Shown: positions 15,907 to 25,475, numbered from the stretch's first letter. The stretch is DNA of 64,000 nt from Acidimicrobiales bacterium (GCA_035546775.1 DASZWD010000030.1:62001-126000), one strand, 5' to 3'. A program made the numbers and translations. Notes: generated by a model from the letters alone, not told the origin.

Positions 15907-18900
15907 GTGACGGACTTGCAAGACGCGCCGCCGCTACCCGAGGGGCCGGTAACAATCATGTTCACCGACATCGAGGGTTCGACCGCGCTGCGAACGACCC
16001 TCGGCGACTCCGGTGCCGACGAATTGTTCGCGTCCCATGACGCCCTCGTGCGCCAGCAGATCGCCGAGCACCAGGGCTACGACCAGCACGCGGCCCTCGG
16101 TGACGGGTTCCTCGCCGTGTTCGTCTCGACCAAGCGCGCCGTCGCTTGCGCCATCGCGATCCAGCGCGCCCTCGACGACTTCAACCGCCAGCGTTCCGGT
16201 CCGCCGCTGCGTGTCCGCATCGGGCTCAACACCGGCGAGATCGCGCAGTCGGGAGGGCAGATTTCGGGTGAGGCGGTGCACGCGGCGTCGCGCGTGTGCA
16301 GCCAGGCCGACGGCGGGCAGGTCTTCGTCTCCGACGTGACGCGCCAGCTCGCCGGCACGCTGCCCGACGTCAGCTACCGCGACACCGGTGAGCACGCGCT
16401 CAAGGGCTTCCCCGAGCCGTGGCGGCTGTGGGAGGTGTTGTGGGTGCGCGAGACGTCGCCCAAGGCGCCGCCGTTCGTCGGCCGTGACGAGCAGCTGCGC
16501 CTGCTGCGCGACCGCCTCGCCGGCGCCATCGACGGCCACGGCAGCGTCGTGCTCGTGGGCGGTGAGCCGGGCGTCGGCAAGACGGCGCTCGTGCGCCAGC
16601 TCATCTCCGAGGCCGAGCGCCGCGGCGCGCTGGCGGTGTTCGGTCGGTGCTATGAGTCCGAGGGAACGGTCGCCTACGCGCCGTTCGTCGAGATGCTCGA
16701 GCAGGCGCTATCGGTGATGCCGCCCGACGTCGTGATGGAGGACATGGGCGACTCCGCCCCGGAGGTGGCGCGCATGGTCCCCGAGTTGCGCCGGCGGTTC
16801 CCTGACATCGGCGAGCCGCTCGACATCCCGCCCGAACAGCAGCGGCGCTACTTCTTCAACGCCGTCGCAGACTTCATCGCCCGCGGGGCCAAGCGGTTCC
16901 CCCTCGTCATGGTGATCGACGACGTGCACTGGGCTGACGAATCGACGCTGCTGCTGATCGAGCACATCGCGGCGCGCGTCCCGTCCGAGCGCATCCTCGC
17001 CATCGGCACGTACCGCGACGTCGAACTCGAAGTGTCGCGTCCGCTCGCCGCCAGCCTCGAACGCATGGTGCGCGCCCAGACCGTCGAGCGCGTGCACGTG
17101 GCGCGTTTCGACGCCGCTGGCGTGGCCCAGGTGCTCGAAGCGCTGGCGGGGCGGACGCCGCCGCCCGCCATCGTCGAGGCCGTGTACTCCGAGACCGAAG
17201 GCAATCCCTTCTTCGTCGGTGAAGTTTTCCGGCACTTCGTCGAAGAGGGCCGCGTGTTCGACGCGCAAGGTGAATTCCGCGCCGACCTGGAGATCTCCGA
17301 ACTCGAAGTCCCCGAGAGCGTGCGCCTCGTGGTCGGTCGCCGCCTCGAGCGGCTCGGCCCTGACGCGCAGAAGGCGTTGGCCGCGGCGGCCGTCATCGGG
17401 CGCGCCTTCTCGTTCCGCTTGCTCGAGGTCATCAGCGATCTACCGGTAGATGATCTCGTCGACGTCGTCGACGACGCCGAGAACGCGCAGGTGCTCGTGT
17501 CCGAAGAGCGCGACGGCGAAGTGGTGTTCTCCTTCGCCCATGAGTTGATCCGCCAGACGCTGCTGTCGGGCTTGTCGGTGCTGCGGCGCCAGCGCCTTCA
17601 CCTGCGCGTCGCCGACGCGCTGGAGAAGCTCGAAGAAGACGCCGTCGTCACCCGCGCCCAGGAGATCGCCGACCACCTGATGAAGGCCGGCGCCTCCGCC
17701 GACCGCGGCCGCCTGATCGAGCGCCTGACGACCGCGGCCCAACGCGCCATGGCGGGCGCAGCGTTCGAGACCGCGCTCCGCCTGACCGACGACACGATGG
17801 CGCTGCTCGACGAGCACGACCACGCCCGCCTTGGCGCCACTCTCGAGCTGCGCGGTCTGGCGTTCCGCGCCCTGGGCCGGCTCCCGGACTGCATCGACGC
17901 GTGGAACCGCGCCGTCGACCACTTCGTCGCCGACGATGAGGTCAGCGGCGCCGGGCGCGTGCTTTGGACGATGGGCGTGACCCAAATGTGGCTAGGCCGG
18001 CTCAACGACGCGTTCGTGACCTACGACCGCGGCGTCAACGTGATGGGCGACGCCAAGACGCCCGAGCGGCTCCTCGTGAACTCGGGTTACGCCGGCCTGT
18101 TGGCCTTCGTCGACTACGACCAGGCGATCGCCGCGGTCGACACCGCCATCGCTGCGGTCGGCGACGCCGCGACCGAGCAAAGCCTCGGCGTCGCCCGCTG
18201 GTCGCACAGCATCGCCAACTGGAACTTCCTCCACTTCGCCGAGGCCGAAGCCGACGGCCGTGCCGCGATCGAACATCTACGACGGACGACCGACGCGTGG
18301 ACGCTCGCCGACGCGTTGTGCTGGACGAGTTTTCCGCTCGTGTGGGGCGGCAAGGCCGCCGAAGGCCGCGCCTTGGCCACAGAAGGCGAGGCGCTTGCGG
18401 CCCGCGTCGGTCACACCGGGACTCAGGCGCTCTGTCTGCGGTCGAAGGCGCTCGCGGCGGCCGCGCTCGACCTCGACCTCGACGCCCTCGAACGCGACAT
18501 CCTGACCGAGCGCGAACTGCTGGTCTCCGTCGACTCGCCGTGGATCGCGCTTAACCACGCGTGGCTCGCAACGATCCATACGTGGCGCGGCCGGTTCGAC
18601 GACGCGCTGGTGGAGGCCGACCACTGCACCGAGGTGCTGCCGCCCTCGACGTGGACCGGTCTGGGCGAGGCGGCGCGCATCATCGCGCTGGCGGTGGCCG
18701 GTCGCGCCGACGCGTGTCGCGAGTTGCTGGCGAGTGACGCCTTCGAGCGGCCGGCGGTCAGCGCCGTCCGTAGCCTGGGCGCAGGTGCGCACTTCAAACT
18801 CGAGGCCGCATGCATGGCGATCGCGCTGCTCGGCGACGACGCCGCGGCGAGCGCGTGGTACGACGCGGCGGCGGCCGCGGCGCCGAACTATCGCAACATG

Positions 18901-19188
18901 GGCTTCGACTTGGCCATGTCGGAACGGATCGCGGGCGCGCTGGCGGTCGTGGCCGATCGCCTCGCCGACGCCGAGCGTCATCTCGCGACGGCGCAGCGTT
19001 ACGCGTTAGAGGATCCGAACAAGCTCGACGCGCCCCACGTCGACTACTGGCTGGCGCGACTGTCCGAAGCGCGTGGCGACGCCGGGACAGCCCGGCAGCA
19101 CGCCATCGCCGCGCGTGACGAGTTCGCGCGCGTCGGTGCCGAGGGGTTCGTGCCTATCGCGCAGGAGTTGCTTGCGCGCCTCGGATGA
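15907..19188 (+). CDS. Class III nucleotide cyclase / AAA ATPase / TPR signalling protein
   Basis: About 1093 residues. An N-terminal class III cyclase domain (about 12-180) has the metal Asp in MFTDIEGST and a second Asp in ALGDGFLAVF. In the transition-state motif the usual Asn is His (GEAVHAASRV). An AAA/STAND ATPase follows with Walker A GGEPGVGKT (near 218-226) and Walker B MVIDDVHWAD, then a long helical TPR-like C-terminus ending at LLARLG. There is no DNA-binding domain, so this is probably a cytoplasmic sensor or scaffold making a cyclic nucleotide, not a transcription factor. Start choice: GTG 15907, with a TTG at 15883 possible. Confidence 0.85.
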   Translation: MTDLQDAPPLPEGPVTIMFTDIEGSTALRTTLGDSGADELFASHDALVRQQIAEHQGYDQHAALGDGFLAVFVSTKRAVACAIAIQRALDDFNRQRSGPPLRVRIGLNTGEIAQSGGQISGEAVHAASRVCSQADGGQVFVSDVTRQLAGTLPDVSYRDTGEHALKGFPEPWRLWEVLWVRETSPKAPPFVGRDEQLRLLRDRLAGAIDGHGSVVLVGGEPGVGKTALVRQLISEAERRGALAVFGRCYESEGTVAYAPFVEMLEQALSVMPPDVVMEDMGDSAPEVARMVPELRRRFPDIGEPLDIPPEQQRRYFFNAVADFIARGAKRFPLVMVIDDVHWADESTLLLIEHIAARVPSERILAIGTYRDVELEVSRPLAASLERMVRAQTVERVHVARFDAAGVAQVLEALAGRTPPPAIVEAVYSETEGNPFFVGEVFRHFVEEGRVFDAQGEFRADLEISELEVPESVRLVVGRRLERLGPDAQKALAAAAVIGRAFSFRLLEVISDLPVDDLVDVVDDAENAQVLVSEERDGEVVFSFAHELIRQTLLSGLSVLRRQRLHLRVADALEKLEEDAVVTRAQEIADHLMKAGASADRGRLIERLTTAAQRAMAGAAFETALRLTDDTMALLDEHDHARLGATLELRGLAFRALGRLPDCIDAWNRAVDHFVADDEVSGAGRVLWTMGVTQMWLGRLNDAFVTYDRGVNVMGDAKTPERLLVNSGYAGLLAFVDYDQAIAAVDTAIAAVGDAATEQSLGVARWSHSIANWNFLHFAEAEADGRAAIEHLRRTTDAWTLADALCWTSFPLVWGGKAAEGRALATEGEALAARVGHTGTQALCLRSKALAAAALDLDLDALERDILTERELLVSVDSPWIALNHAWLATIHTWRGRFDDALVEADHCTEVLPPSTWTGLGEAARIIALAVAGRADACRELLASDAFERPAVSAVRSLGAGAHFKLEAACMAIALLGDDAAASAWYDAAAAAAPNYRNMGFDLAMSERIAGALAVVADRLADAERHLATAQRYALEDPNKLDAPHVDYWLARLSEARGDAGTARQHAIAARDEFARVGAEGFVPIAQELLARLG

Positions 19189-20851
19189 GCCTGCCGGGTA
19201 GCGCCCCGGTCGCTTCGCCGTCGCGGTAGGTCTCGACGCCGGCCACGACGGTGTGCTTGTAACCCGACACCGGCTGGAGCAGCCGGCGGCCACCGGCGGG
19301 CAGGTCGTGGTGGATCTCGGGCGGCGACAGTCGCAGGTTGTCGAAGTCGATGACGTTCACGTCGGCGCGGTAGCCGGGTGCCAACACGCCGCGGTCGTTC
19401 AGGCCGACGGTGCGCGCGGTGTCGCGACAGTGCTGCTGCACGAGGTACTCGAGCGGGAAGCGGCCGTCCTTGCGGTCGCGACCCCAGTGGGTGAGCAGCG
19501 TGGTGACGAACGAGGCGTCGCAGATCGTGCCGACGTGGGCGCCGCCGTCGCCGAGACCGGGCACGGTGTAGGGATGCGCCAGCAGCTCGCGCGCCGCGTC
19601 GAGGTTGCCGCCGGCGTAGTTGAGGAACGGTGTGTACAGCAGCGCCCGCCCGTCGTCGCCCAGGACGAGGTCGTAGGCGAACTCCTGGGGCGTGCGCCCG
19701 ACGCGGGCTGCCCGCGCCGCGATCGAATCCTCGGCCGCCGGTTCGTAGTTCGGCGGGTCGCCGAGGTCGAAGATCCGCTCGAAGCCGAAGATGCCGTTGT
19801 GGCCCTCGGCCGCCGCGAGGATGGCGGCGCGCCGCTCCGGCGAGCGCATCGCCGCGACGCGTTCGGCAAGCGGCAGCGCCGCGATCTCCATGTACGCGGG
19901 GTTGCCGAGGAACGGGTTCATCGACGCCTGCAACCCGAGTAACAAGCCGACGGCGCGCGGCGCCACCTGGGCGCGCACCTCGACGCCGGCTTCGTTGGCG
20001 GCGGTGATGTTGTCGAGCAGCGCTTTGTACTGCTCGGGGGCGAAAGGCACCTGCGTGAGCGAGATCGAGATCGGGCGGCCCGACTCTTCCGCCATGGCGC
20101 GCACGGTGCCGAACTCGTCGTCGACGTCGAGAAAGTCGGAGACGACCTGGAGTACGCCCTTGCCGAGGTGGCCGAGCGCTTGCGCGATGCCGACGAGTTC
20201 GGTGCGCGGCGCCTTCAGCGTCGGCGTCGGCTCGCCCTTCACGGTGCGGTGGTTGCGCGTGCGCGACGTGGTGAAGCCGAGGGCGCCGGCGTCGACGGCC
20301 TCGGCCGCGAGGCGACCCATCTCGGCGATCTCGTCGGGCGTCGCCTCGTCGCCGCGCCCGCCGCGATCGCCCATCACGTAGAGGCGCAGCGGGCCGTGGG
20401 GTACCTGGGCGGCAAAGTCGATGTCGTGGCCGCGCCCGCGCTCGAGCGCGTCGAGGTACTCGCCGAAGCTCTCCCACTCCCACGTGAGGCCTTCGTGGAT
20501 GGCGGTGCCGGGGATGTCCTCGACGCCCTCCATCAACTCGACCAGCCGGTCGCGGTCCTGCGGGCGCACCGGCGCGAACCCGACGCCGCAGTTCGTCATC
20601 ACGACGGTGGTCACGCCGTGCAGCGACGACGGCTGGAGCCGTTCGTCCCACACCGCCTGGCCGTCGTAGTGGGTGTGGATGTCGACGAAGCCGGGCGTGA
20701 CGAGCGCCCCGTCGGCGTCGATCTCCTGCGCGCCACGTCCTTCGACGCGGCCGACCTCGACGATGACGCCCTCGTCGATGGCGACGTCGGCCGTGCGCGC
20801 CGGGCCGCCCGTGCCGTCGATCACCGTGCCGTTGCGGATTACGAGTTGCAT
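19154..20851 (-). CDS. D-aminoacylase / N-acyl-D-amino-acid deacylase family amidohydrolase
   Basis: 565 residues, amidohydrolase family 3. The N-terminal composite sandwich leads into the metal motif GFVDIHTHYDGQ (His59, His61). A conserved [13 protein letters not shown] follows. Near the C-terminus are GLGDGGAHVG, with the catalytic Asp, and APGYRADVNVIDFD, which closes the sandwich. Family members deacylate N-acyl-D-amino acids or related amides. ATG start inside the end of the tetR gene (13-base overlap), so it is co-transcribed with that regulator. The 3' end overlaps the cyclase gene by 35 bases. A close paralogue lies at 61786-63480. Confidence 0.85.
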   Translation of the reverse strand: MQLVIRNGTVIDGTGGPARTADVAIDEGVIVEVGRVEGRGAQEIDADGALVTPGFVDIHTHYDGQAVWDERLQPSSLHGVTTVVMTNCGVGFAPVRPQDRDRLVELMEGVEDIPGTAIHEGLTWEWESFGEYLDALERGRGHDIDFAAQVPHGPLRLYVMGDRGGRGDEATPDEIAEMGRLAAEAVDAGALGFTTSRTRNHRTVKGEPTPTLKAPRTELVGIAQALGHLGKGVLQVVSDFLDVDDEFGTVRAMAEESGRPISISLTQVPFAPEQYKALLDNITAANEAGVEVRAQVAPRAVGLLLGLQASMNPFLGNPAYMEIAALPLAERVAAMRSPERRAAILAAAEGHNGIFGFERIFDLGDPPNYEPAAEDSIAARAARVGRTPQEFAYDLVLGDDGRALLYTPFLNYAGGNLDAARELLAHPYTVPGLGDGGAHVGTICDASFVTTLLTHWGRDRKDGRFPLEYLVQQHCRDTARTVGLNDRGVLAPGYRADVNVIDFDNLRLSPPEIHHDLPAGGRRLLQPVSGYKHTVVAGVETYRDGEATGALPGRLIRGAQATPAR

Positions 20852-21429
20852 CCCAAACTCCGTTCCAGGGACACGCCGTACTGCGTCAGGGTCCCCACCA
20901 AGTCGACCTTCGGGTCCAACAACCATTGCATGGTGACGCCGCGCATGACGCCGAGAAACGCGGTGGCTTCGGCGTCCGGGTCGACGTCGGGGCGGACGTT
21001 GCCCGCGCGTATCAGCGCGGCGATCTGCGACCGCTCTTTCGCGTGCAGCTTGCGGATCGTCTCGCGCACGGCCGGGACCGGCCCATCGGCTTCCCGCAAC
21101 AGGGCGTAGTACGCCCGGATGCGTTGCGGCGCCCGGTCGCAGGCGTCGAGGTAGGCGCTCAGGATCGCCCGCAGCGCCGGGACGCCCGTCTTGTCGACGC
21201 GCTCGGCGAGGCTGTGGGTGCTCCACTGATCGAGGATCTGGCGCATCACCGTCCACAGCAGTTGCTCCTTGTTGCCGAACCGCTGCGTGACGAGACCACG
21301 CGAGTACCCGGCGCGCTCGCCGATCAGCGCGAGCGTCGTGCGGTCGTAGCCGCGCTCGGCGATCAGTTCGATGGCGGCGTCGAGCAGCGCCTTGTCCGAC
21401 GCCGCGACACGCTCAGCTTGCGTCGGCAA
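20839..21429 (-). CDS. TetR-family transcriptional regulator
   Basis: 196 residues. The N-terminal helix-turn-helix is clear: LLDAAIELIAERGYDRTTLALIGERAG, then YSRGLVTQRFGNKEQLLW (about 15-65). The remaining helices form the ligand/dimer domain (HAKERSQIAALIRAG...TMQWLLDPKVDL). It lies inside an operon between two amidohydrolase genes and overlaps both (17 and 13 bases). The perfect palindrome at 22550-22571, upstream of the operon, is the natural operator, so it probably represses its own operon in the absence of ligand. The ligand may be a substrate of the flanking hydrolases. Confidence 0.9.
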   Translation of the reverse strand: MPTQAERVAASDKALLDAAIELIAERGYDRTTLALIGERAGYSRGLVTQRFGNKEQLLWTVMRQILDQWSTHSLAERVDKTGVPALRAILSAYLDACDRAPQRIRAYYALLREADGPVPAVRETIRKLHAKERSQIAALIRAGNVRPDVDPDAEATAFLGVMRGVTMQWLLDPKVDLVGTLTQYGVSLERSLGCNS

Positions 21430-22531
21430 GAGTGCTCGTGTCGATGCCGTAGAGGCCGACCACGTTGTCGCGCAGGATGTCGCCGCGCTGTTCGGCCGAC
21501 AGTTGCTGCGTGTGCTTGGCCAGCAACTCCTGCGACCACGGCCACGTCGAGTCGGAGTGCGGGAAGTCGTTGGCCCACATCAGGCGCTTGCTGTTCATGG
21601 CGTCGGCGAAACGGAACGCCGTCCAGTCGTCCTGGAACGTGACGTAGATGTTCTCGGCGAAATACTCACTTGGCAGTTTCGACAGTTGCTGGCCCGGCGG
21701 CAGCCAGTAGCGGTGCCGGTTGAAGGCGTGGTCCATGCGATACATGAAGTGGGGCACCCAGCCGGCGTCGGCCTCGACGCACACCAGCTTCAACTCGGGA
21801 TGGCGTTCGAAGACGCCGCCGAGCACGAACATCGCCATGATGTCCTGGCAGCCGCGCACCGTCGACAGGAACGAGCTCATCGCCGGGCCTCGCGTTTTCT
21901 CTGACCGGGTCGTGAGGATGTGGAACGACAGCGGCAGGCCGAGTTCGATCGCCGCCTCCCAGAACGGGTCGTAGATGGGGGAGTCGTAGTCCTCGAGCGC
22001 TGGGACGCCGGGCATCATCACGCCGCGCAGCCCGAGCGCCTTGATCGCCTTGAGGTCTTCGATGCCTTCTTCGGGCGAGCGCATCGCCGTCTGCCCGCAG
22101 CCGAGTAGGCGGTCGGGATGGGCGGCGCAGTACTGCGCGATCCAGCGGTTGTAGGCCTGGAAGCAGGCGTGCTTGTAGTCGAAGTCGCGGTGGTTGCACA
22201 GGACCATGCCGACGGTCGGGTAGATGATCTCGGCGGCCACCCCGTCCTTCACCTGCTCCGCCATCCGCGCATCAGGGTCCCACCCGCCGCGGTGCAACTC
22301 GTCGAACTTCACGCCCAGCACGCGGATCTCTTCGGGCGGTTTGCCGGCCGCGGCGACGAGTCCCATCGGGACGGGCCTTGCCATCCCGTCGACGACGAAC
22401 ACGTCACCGACGTTCTCGCCCCCGTCGACGAGCCTGGGTGCCTTGTCCTTCCAGGCGGCGTCGATGAAGTCGACGTAGGTGTTGGCCGGCTCGGTGATGT
22501 GCGAGTCGGCCGAAACGATGATTTCCCCCAT
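21413..22531 (-). CDS. Amidohydrolase-2 family metal-dependent hydrolase
   Basis: 372 residues with the ACMSD-like TIM-barrel pattern: SADSHITEP (residues 7-15) at the first strand, internal LRGVMMPGVP and PLSFHILTT, a KLVCVEADAGWVPHF segment and the late WANDFPHSDSTWPW with its metal Asp. Members hydrolyse or decarboxylate small acids and aromatics. This lineage is common in soil and marine actinobacteria, usually with unassigned substrate. First gene of the operon, 18 bases downstream of the operator palindrome. It starts MGEIIVSADSH at ATG. Confidence 0.85.
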   Translation of the reverse strand: MGEIIVSADSHITEPANTYVDFIDAAWKDKAPRLVDGGENVGDVFVVDGMARPVPMGLVAAAGKPPEEIRVLGVKFDELHRGGWDPDARMAEQVKDGVAAEIIYPTVGMVLCNHRDFDYKHACFQAYNRWIAQYCAAHPDRLLGCGQTAMRSPEEGIEDLKAIKALGLRGVMMPGVPALEDYDSPIYDPFWEAAIELGLPLSFHILTTRSEKTRGPAMSSFLSTVRGCQDIMAMFVLGGVFERHPELKLVCVEADAGWVPHFMYRMDHAFNRHRYWLPPGQQLSKLPSEYFAENIYVTFQDDWTAFRFADAMNSKRLMWANDFPHSDSTWPWSQELLAKHTQQLSAEQRGDILRDNVVGLYGIDTSTLADAS

Positions 22532-22549
22532 CGGGGCAGGATGGCACAG

Positions 22550-22571
22550 TTACTTGTCAGCTGACAAGTAA
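22550..22571. promoter_or_regulatory. Perfect 22-bp palindrome, probable TetR operator
   Basis: The half-site is TTACTTGTCAG, followed immediately by its exact reverse complement. It lies between the divergent starts at 22531 and 22603. A TetR gene is the second cistron of the left operon, so this is its likely binding site, and it could also control the DUF2231 gene on the right. Confidence 0.8.
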
Positions 22572-22602
22572 AACTTCTCGCGCTTGCGGGTAGTTCGTGT
22601 GC

Positions 22603-23148
22603 ATGGATACGACGACGGAAGCGGTTGAGGACAAGGTCGAAGAAGTGCTCGACGAGGTGGCTGCCGCCATCCCGCCCAAGGCGAAGTCGTTCCTGGGCGG
22701 CGACTGGCTTGGGCACCCGCTGCACCCGATGCTCACCGACCTACCGATCGGGTTCTGGACGGGCTCGTTCCTGCTCGACTTCCTCGGCGGCCGCAAGTCA
22801 CGGCGCGCCAGCGCCGCCTTCGTCGGCCTCGGTGTCGCCGCCGCCGCGCCGACCGTGGCCGCGGGTCTCGTCGAGTATCAGAAGATCGGCGCCGACGACG
22901 ACAAGCGCGACGCGGCGGTGGTGCACACCGTCAGCAACACCATCGGCACGTTCTTCTATCTGTGGTCGTTCCTCACCCGCCTGCGCGGCAAGCGCGGCAA
23001 GGGCATCTTCCTTGGTCTTCTCGGCGCCACCGCCGTGACCGTCGGCGGCTACATCGGCGGCCAGCTCGCCTACGGCGACAGCAAGGACGAGCCAACCAAG
23101 ATCGAGGCGCGTCCCGGCACCGACCGCACGATGCGCGTCGCCGTCTAA
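22603..23148 (+). CDS. DUF2231-type membrane protein
   Basis: 181 residues. After an acidic helix (EAVEDKVEEVLDEVAAAI) comes the DUF2231 hallmark WLGHPLHPMLTDLPIGFWTG, then four hydrophobic segments with a short cytoplasmic tail. Proteins with this domain are membrane bound and some are linked to redox or haem-type partners, but the function is unknown. Start at ATG 22603; two upstream residues from a GTG are possible. It is divergent from the amidohydrolase operon and shares its operator region. Confidence 0.8.
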   Translation: MDTTTEAVEDKVEEVLDEVAAAIPPKAKSFLGGDWLGHPLHPMLTDLPIGFWTGSFLLDFLGGRKSRRASAAFVGLGVAAAAPTVAAGLVEYQKIGADDDKRDAAVVHTVSNTIGTFFYLWSFLTRLRGKRGKGIFLGLLGATAVTVGGYIGGQLAYGDSKDEPTKIEARPGTDRTMRVAV

Positions 23149-23151
23149 GCG

Positions 23152-24525
23152 CTAGCGCGTTCCCACCGACACCCGCGGCCACATACCGGCCCACGGTTGC
23201 GCCGTTTCGAGCTGCGACGCCAGGCGCAGGAGCGTGGCCTCGTCGCCGAAGGGCGCCAGGAAGTGCGAACCGATGGGCAAACCGTCCGCGTTCCAGTACA
23301 GCGGCACCGACATCGCCGGGCTGCCGGTGAGGTTGGCGATCACGCCGGCGTTGCGGATCATGTCGCCGACCCTGTCGAGTTCGCCGATGCGGAACGGCGG
23401 CGTCGTCACTGTGGGCGACAGGAACAGGTCGTAGTCGTCGAAGAAGTGCGCGGCGCGACGGCTGAAGGCGTTGATGTCGTCGCGGGCAAGCAACCACTGC
23501 GCCGCGCTGACGCGTCGGCCGGCTTCGACCATCGCCGCGGTGGCCGGCTCGAGTTCGCCCGGCTCGGGGGCGCGTCCGAGGCGGCGTTCCCAGTACGCCG
23601 CGATCCACGCCGTGCCGCCGTTGATGAGCGTGCCGATAGCTGCGCCGGTGCGCCGGTCGATCGGCGTGAACGGCGCCTCGGTCAGACGATGGCCGAGCGC
23701 TTCGAGCAGCGCCACAGTGGCGTCGAGCGCCGCCACACAGTCGGGATGCAGGTCGGTGCCTTCTGCGGACGTGCGGCTGTAGGCGATGCGTAGCGAGCCC
23801 GGGTCGGCTCCGACTTCGTCGAGGAAGGGTCGCGCCGGCGCCGGTGCGCAGTACGGATCACCGGCGTCGGGCCCCGACGTGGCGTCGAGCATCCATGCGC
23901 TGTCCCGGACCGAGCGCGTCAGCACGTGCTCGGCCGCGGCGCCACCGAGCGCATCGCCGTACTCGGGTCCCATCGGGTTGCGGCCCCGCGTCGGCTTGAG
24001 CCCGAACAGCCCGCAGCACGACGCCGGGTAGCGGATCGAGCCGCCGGCGTCGCTGGCGTGGGCGACGGGCACGATCCCCGCCGCCACCGCGGCGGCCGAA
24101 CCACCGCTCGAGCCGGCCGTCGTATGGTCGACGCTCCAGGGGTTGCGGGTGGCGCCGAACAGCGCTGGCTCGCAGTGCGGCGCCATGCCGAATTCGGGCG
24201 TGTTGGTCTTGCCGATGAAGGCCGCCCCGGCGCGGCGGTACCGCGTGACGAGCTCGGACTCGAACTCCGACACGGTCCCCTGAACGAACCGCGACCCCTC
24301 GGTGAACGGCACCCCGGGCACCTCGACGACGAGGTCCTTCAGCGCCATCGGTATGCCCTCGCCGCCGTCGTCGATAGGAAAGATGATGGCGTTGAGTTGC
24401 GGGTTCAACTCCTCGGCGCGCTCGCGAGCCCACTCGACGAGTTCGCTCGGCTTGGCGTCACCGCGGGTGAGCAACTCGCGCTGGGCCAGCGCGTCGAGAC
24501 GGCCGACCTCGAAGGCGGCGCTCAT
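23152..24525 (-). CDS. Amidase (amidase-signature family)
   Basis: 457 residues with the Ser-cisSer-Lys triad: Lys63 (MALKDLV), the cis-Ser in TTAGSSGGS (139/140) and nucleophile Ser163 in [12 protein letters not shown]. The flanking [10 protein letters not shown] and [11 protein letters not shown] are typical. It hydrolyses an amide to acid and ammonia in the cytoplasm. It lacks the marks of GatA, and no gatB or gatC is nearby, so a catabolic role is more likely. The ATG overlaps the preceding stop (ATGA), coupling it to a small ferredoxin-fold protein. It converges with the DUF2231 gene three bases apart. Confidence 0.87.
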   Translation of the reverse strand: MSAAFEVGRLDALAQRELLTRGDAKPSELVEWARERAEELNPQLNAIIFPIDDGGEGIPMALKDLVVEVPGVPFTEGSRFVQGTVSEFESELVTRYRRAGAAFIGKTNTPEFGMAPHCEPALFGATRNPWSVDHTTAGSSGGSAAAVAAGIVPVAHASDAGGSIRYPASCCGLFGLKPTRGRNPMGPEYGDALGGAAAEHVLTRSVRDSAWMLDATSGPDAGDPYCAPAPARPFLDEVGADPGSLRIAYSRTSAEGTDLHPDCVAALDATVALLEALGHRLTEAPFTPIDRRTGAAIGTLINGGTAWIAAYWERRLGRAPEPGELEPATAAMVEAGRRVSAAQWLLARDDINAFSRRAAHFFDDYDLFLSPTVTTPPFRIGELDRVGDMIRNAGVIANLTGSPAMSVPLYWNADGLPIGSHFLAPFGDEATLLRLASQLETAQPWAGMWPRVSVGTR

Positions 24526-24800
24526 CGCTGCTCGAAGAAGTACGTGTGGACGTCGCCGAGCCGGTCGATCTTCGGCTGGGGCAGACCGCACTTGGCGATG
24601 AGGCTCTGGAAGAAGTCGCCGCCGGCGAACTGTTGGTGCACTTCTCGCGACGGGCACGCGTCGAGCACGACCAGTTGGCCGTCGCCGACGACGGCGACGT
24701 GCATGAAGGCGCCGTCCATGCCGAGGAGTTCGACCATTTTGGCGTGGCCCTCCTTCAGCTCGTCGACGTCGCCAGTGAAGGTGTAGGAGGCAACGAACAT
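24522..24800 (-). CDS. Small conserved hypothetical protein (ABM-like fold)
   Basis: 92 residues, MFVASYTFTGDVDELKEGH onwards, with a strand-helix-strand pattern (helix HAKMVELLGM, strand FMHVAVVGDGQLVVLDAC) that suggests a dimeric ferredoxin-like ABM or stress-responsive fold. There are no clear catalytic residues. It is coupled to the amidase by ATGA. It may bind or process the same substrate; this is context inference only. Confidence 0.65.
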   Translation of the reverse strand: MFVASYTFTGDVDELKEGHAKMVELLGMDGAFMHVAVVGDGQLVVLDACPSREVHQQFAGGDFFQSLIAKCGLPQPKIDRLGDVHTYFFEQR

Positions 24801-24838
24801 GTCGGCTAGTCCTCTCTGAGGACGCCGACGTTACGCGT

Positions 24839-25414
24839 TCAGTTGCGGGTGGCGCGGCTCCGCTGCCACTGCGTGAAGTGGTCACGCGTCTTGTCCACCA
24901 TCGCGGCGAACGGGCCGACCAGCATCAGCGCGATGGGGTTCTGTCCCGCGTGGGGGTGCGGGTGCGTCGGGGCGAGCTGCTCACCGGCGAGGATGGCGTC
25001 GGCGAGATGGCTGAGGTCCTCGTGCGAGCACTCGGCGTCGACGATCGGGAACAACTCGTGTTCCTCGGCTTCGGCGTGTTCGTGCACCGCGCGCTGGAAC
25101 CGCGTAAGGCGCGTGGCGAACTGATCACCTTCGGGGCCGAGGTCCTCGAGCTCCTTGAGCGTCTTGGTGGCGTCGCGCTCTTCGGCGAGACGAGCCTCGA
25201 CGATGCGCTCGGCACGGTCGCCGAGCCGGCGAGCGAGCGGATGCACGAACATTTCTTCGGTCGTCTCGTGGACCGCGAGCGTGGCGCGCAGGCACTCGAA
25301 CAACTCACGGCGTTCGTCGCCCGCGGCGGCGAGCGTGCGCTGGAACATGTCTTCGATTTCCCGGTGCCGCTGGCGCAGCAGCTGGGTGGCGGAAAGGGTG
25401 GCGGGTGTTGCCAT
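24839..25414 (-). CDS. Hemerythrin HHE-domain protein
   Basis: 191 residues forming a four-helix bundle with the iron-ligand pattern: an early His (RQRHREIEDMF), HETTEEMFVHPLA, and HEHAEAEEHELFPIV. Such cytoplasmic proteins bind O2, NO or peroxide through a diiron site. The C-terminal HPHPHAGQNP may be an added metal-binding stretch. A strong AAGGAGG precedes the ATG, and a short gap separates it from the divergent UdgX gene. Confidence 0.85.
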   Translation of the reverse strand: MATPATLSATQLLRQRHREIEDMFQRTLAAAGDERRELFECLRATLAVHETTEEMFVHPLARRLGDRAERIVEARLAEERDATKTLKELEDLGPEGDQFATRLTRFQRAVHEHAEAEEHELFPIVDAECSHEDLSHLADAILAGEQLAPTHPHPHAGQNPIALMLVGPFAAMVDKTRDHFTQWQRSRATRN

Positions 25415-25475
25415 GGTGACCTCCTTGGATTCCCGTCTACGAATGGCGTACCCACCCGGCGGGCATCACAACGCC

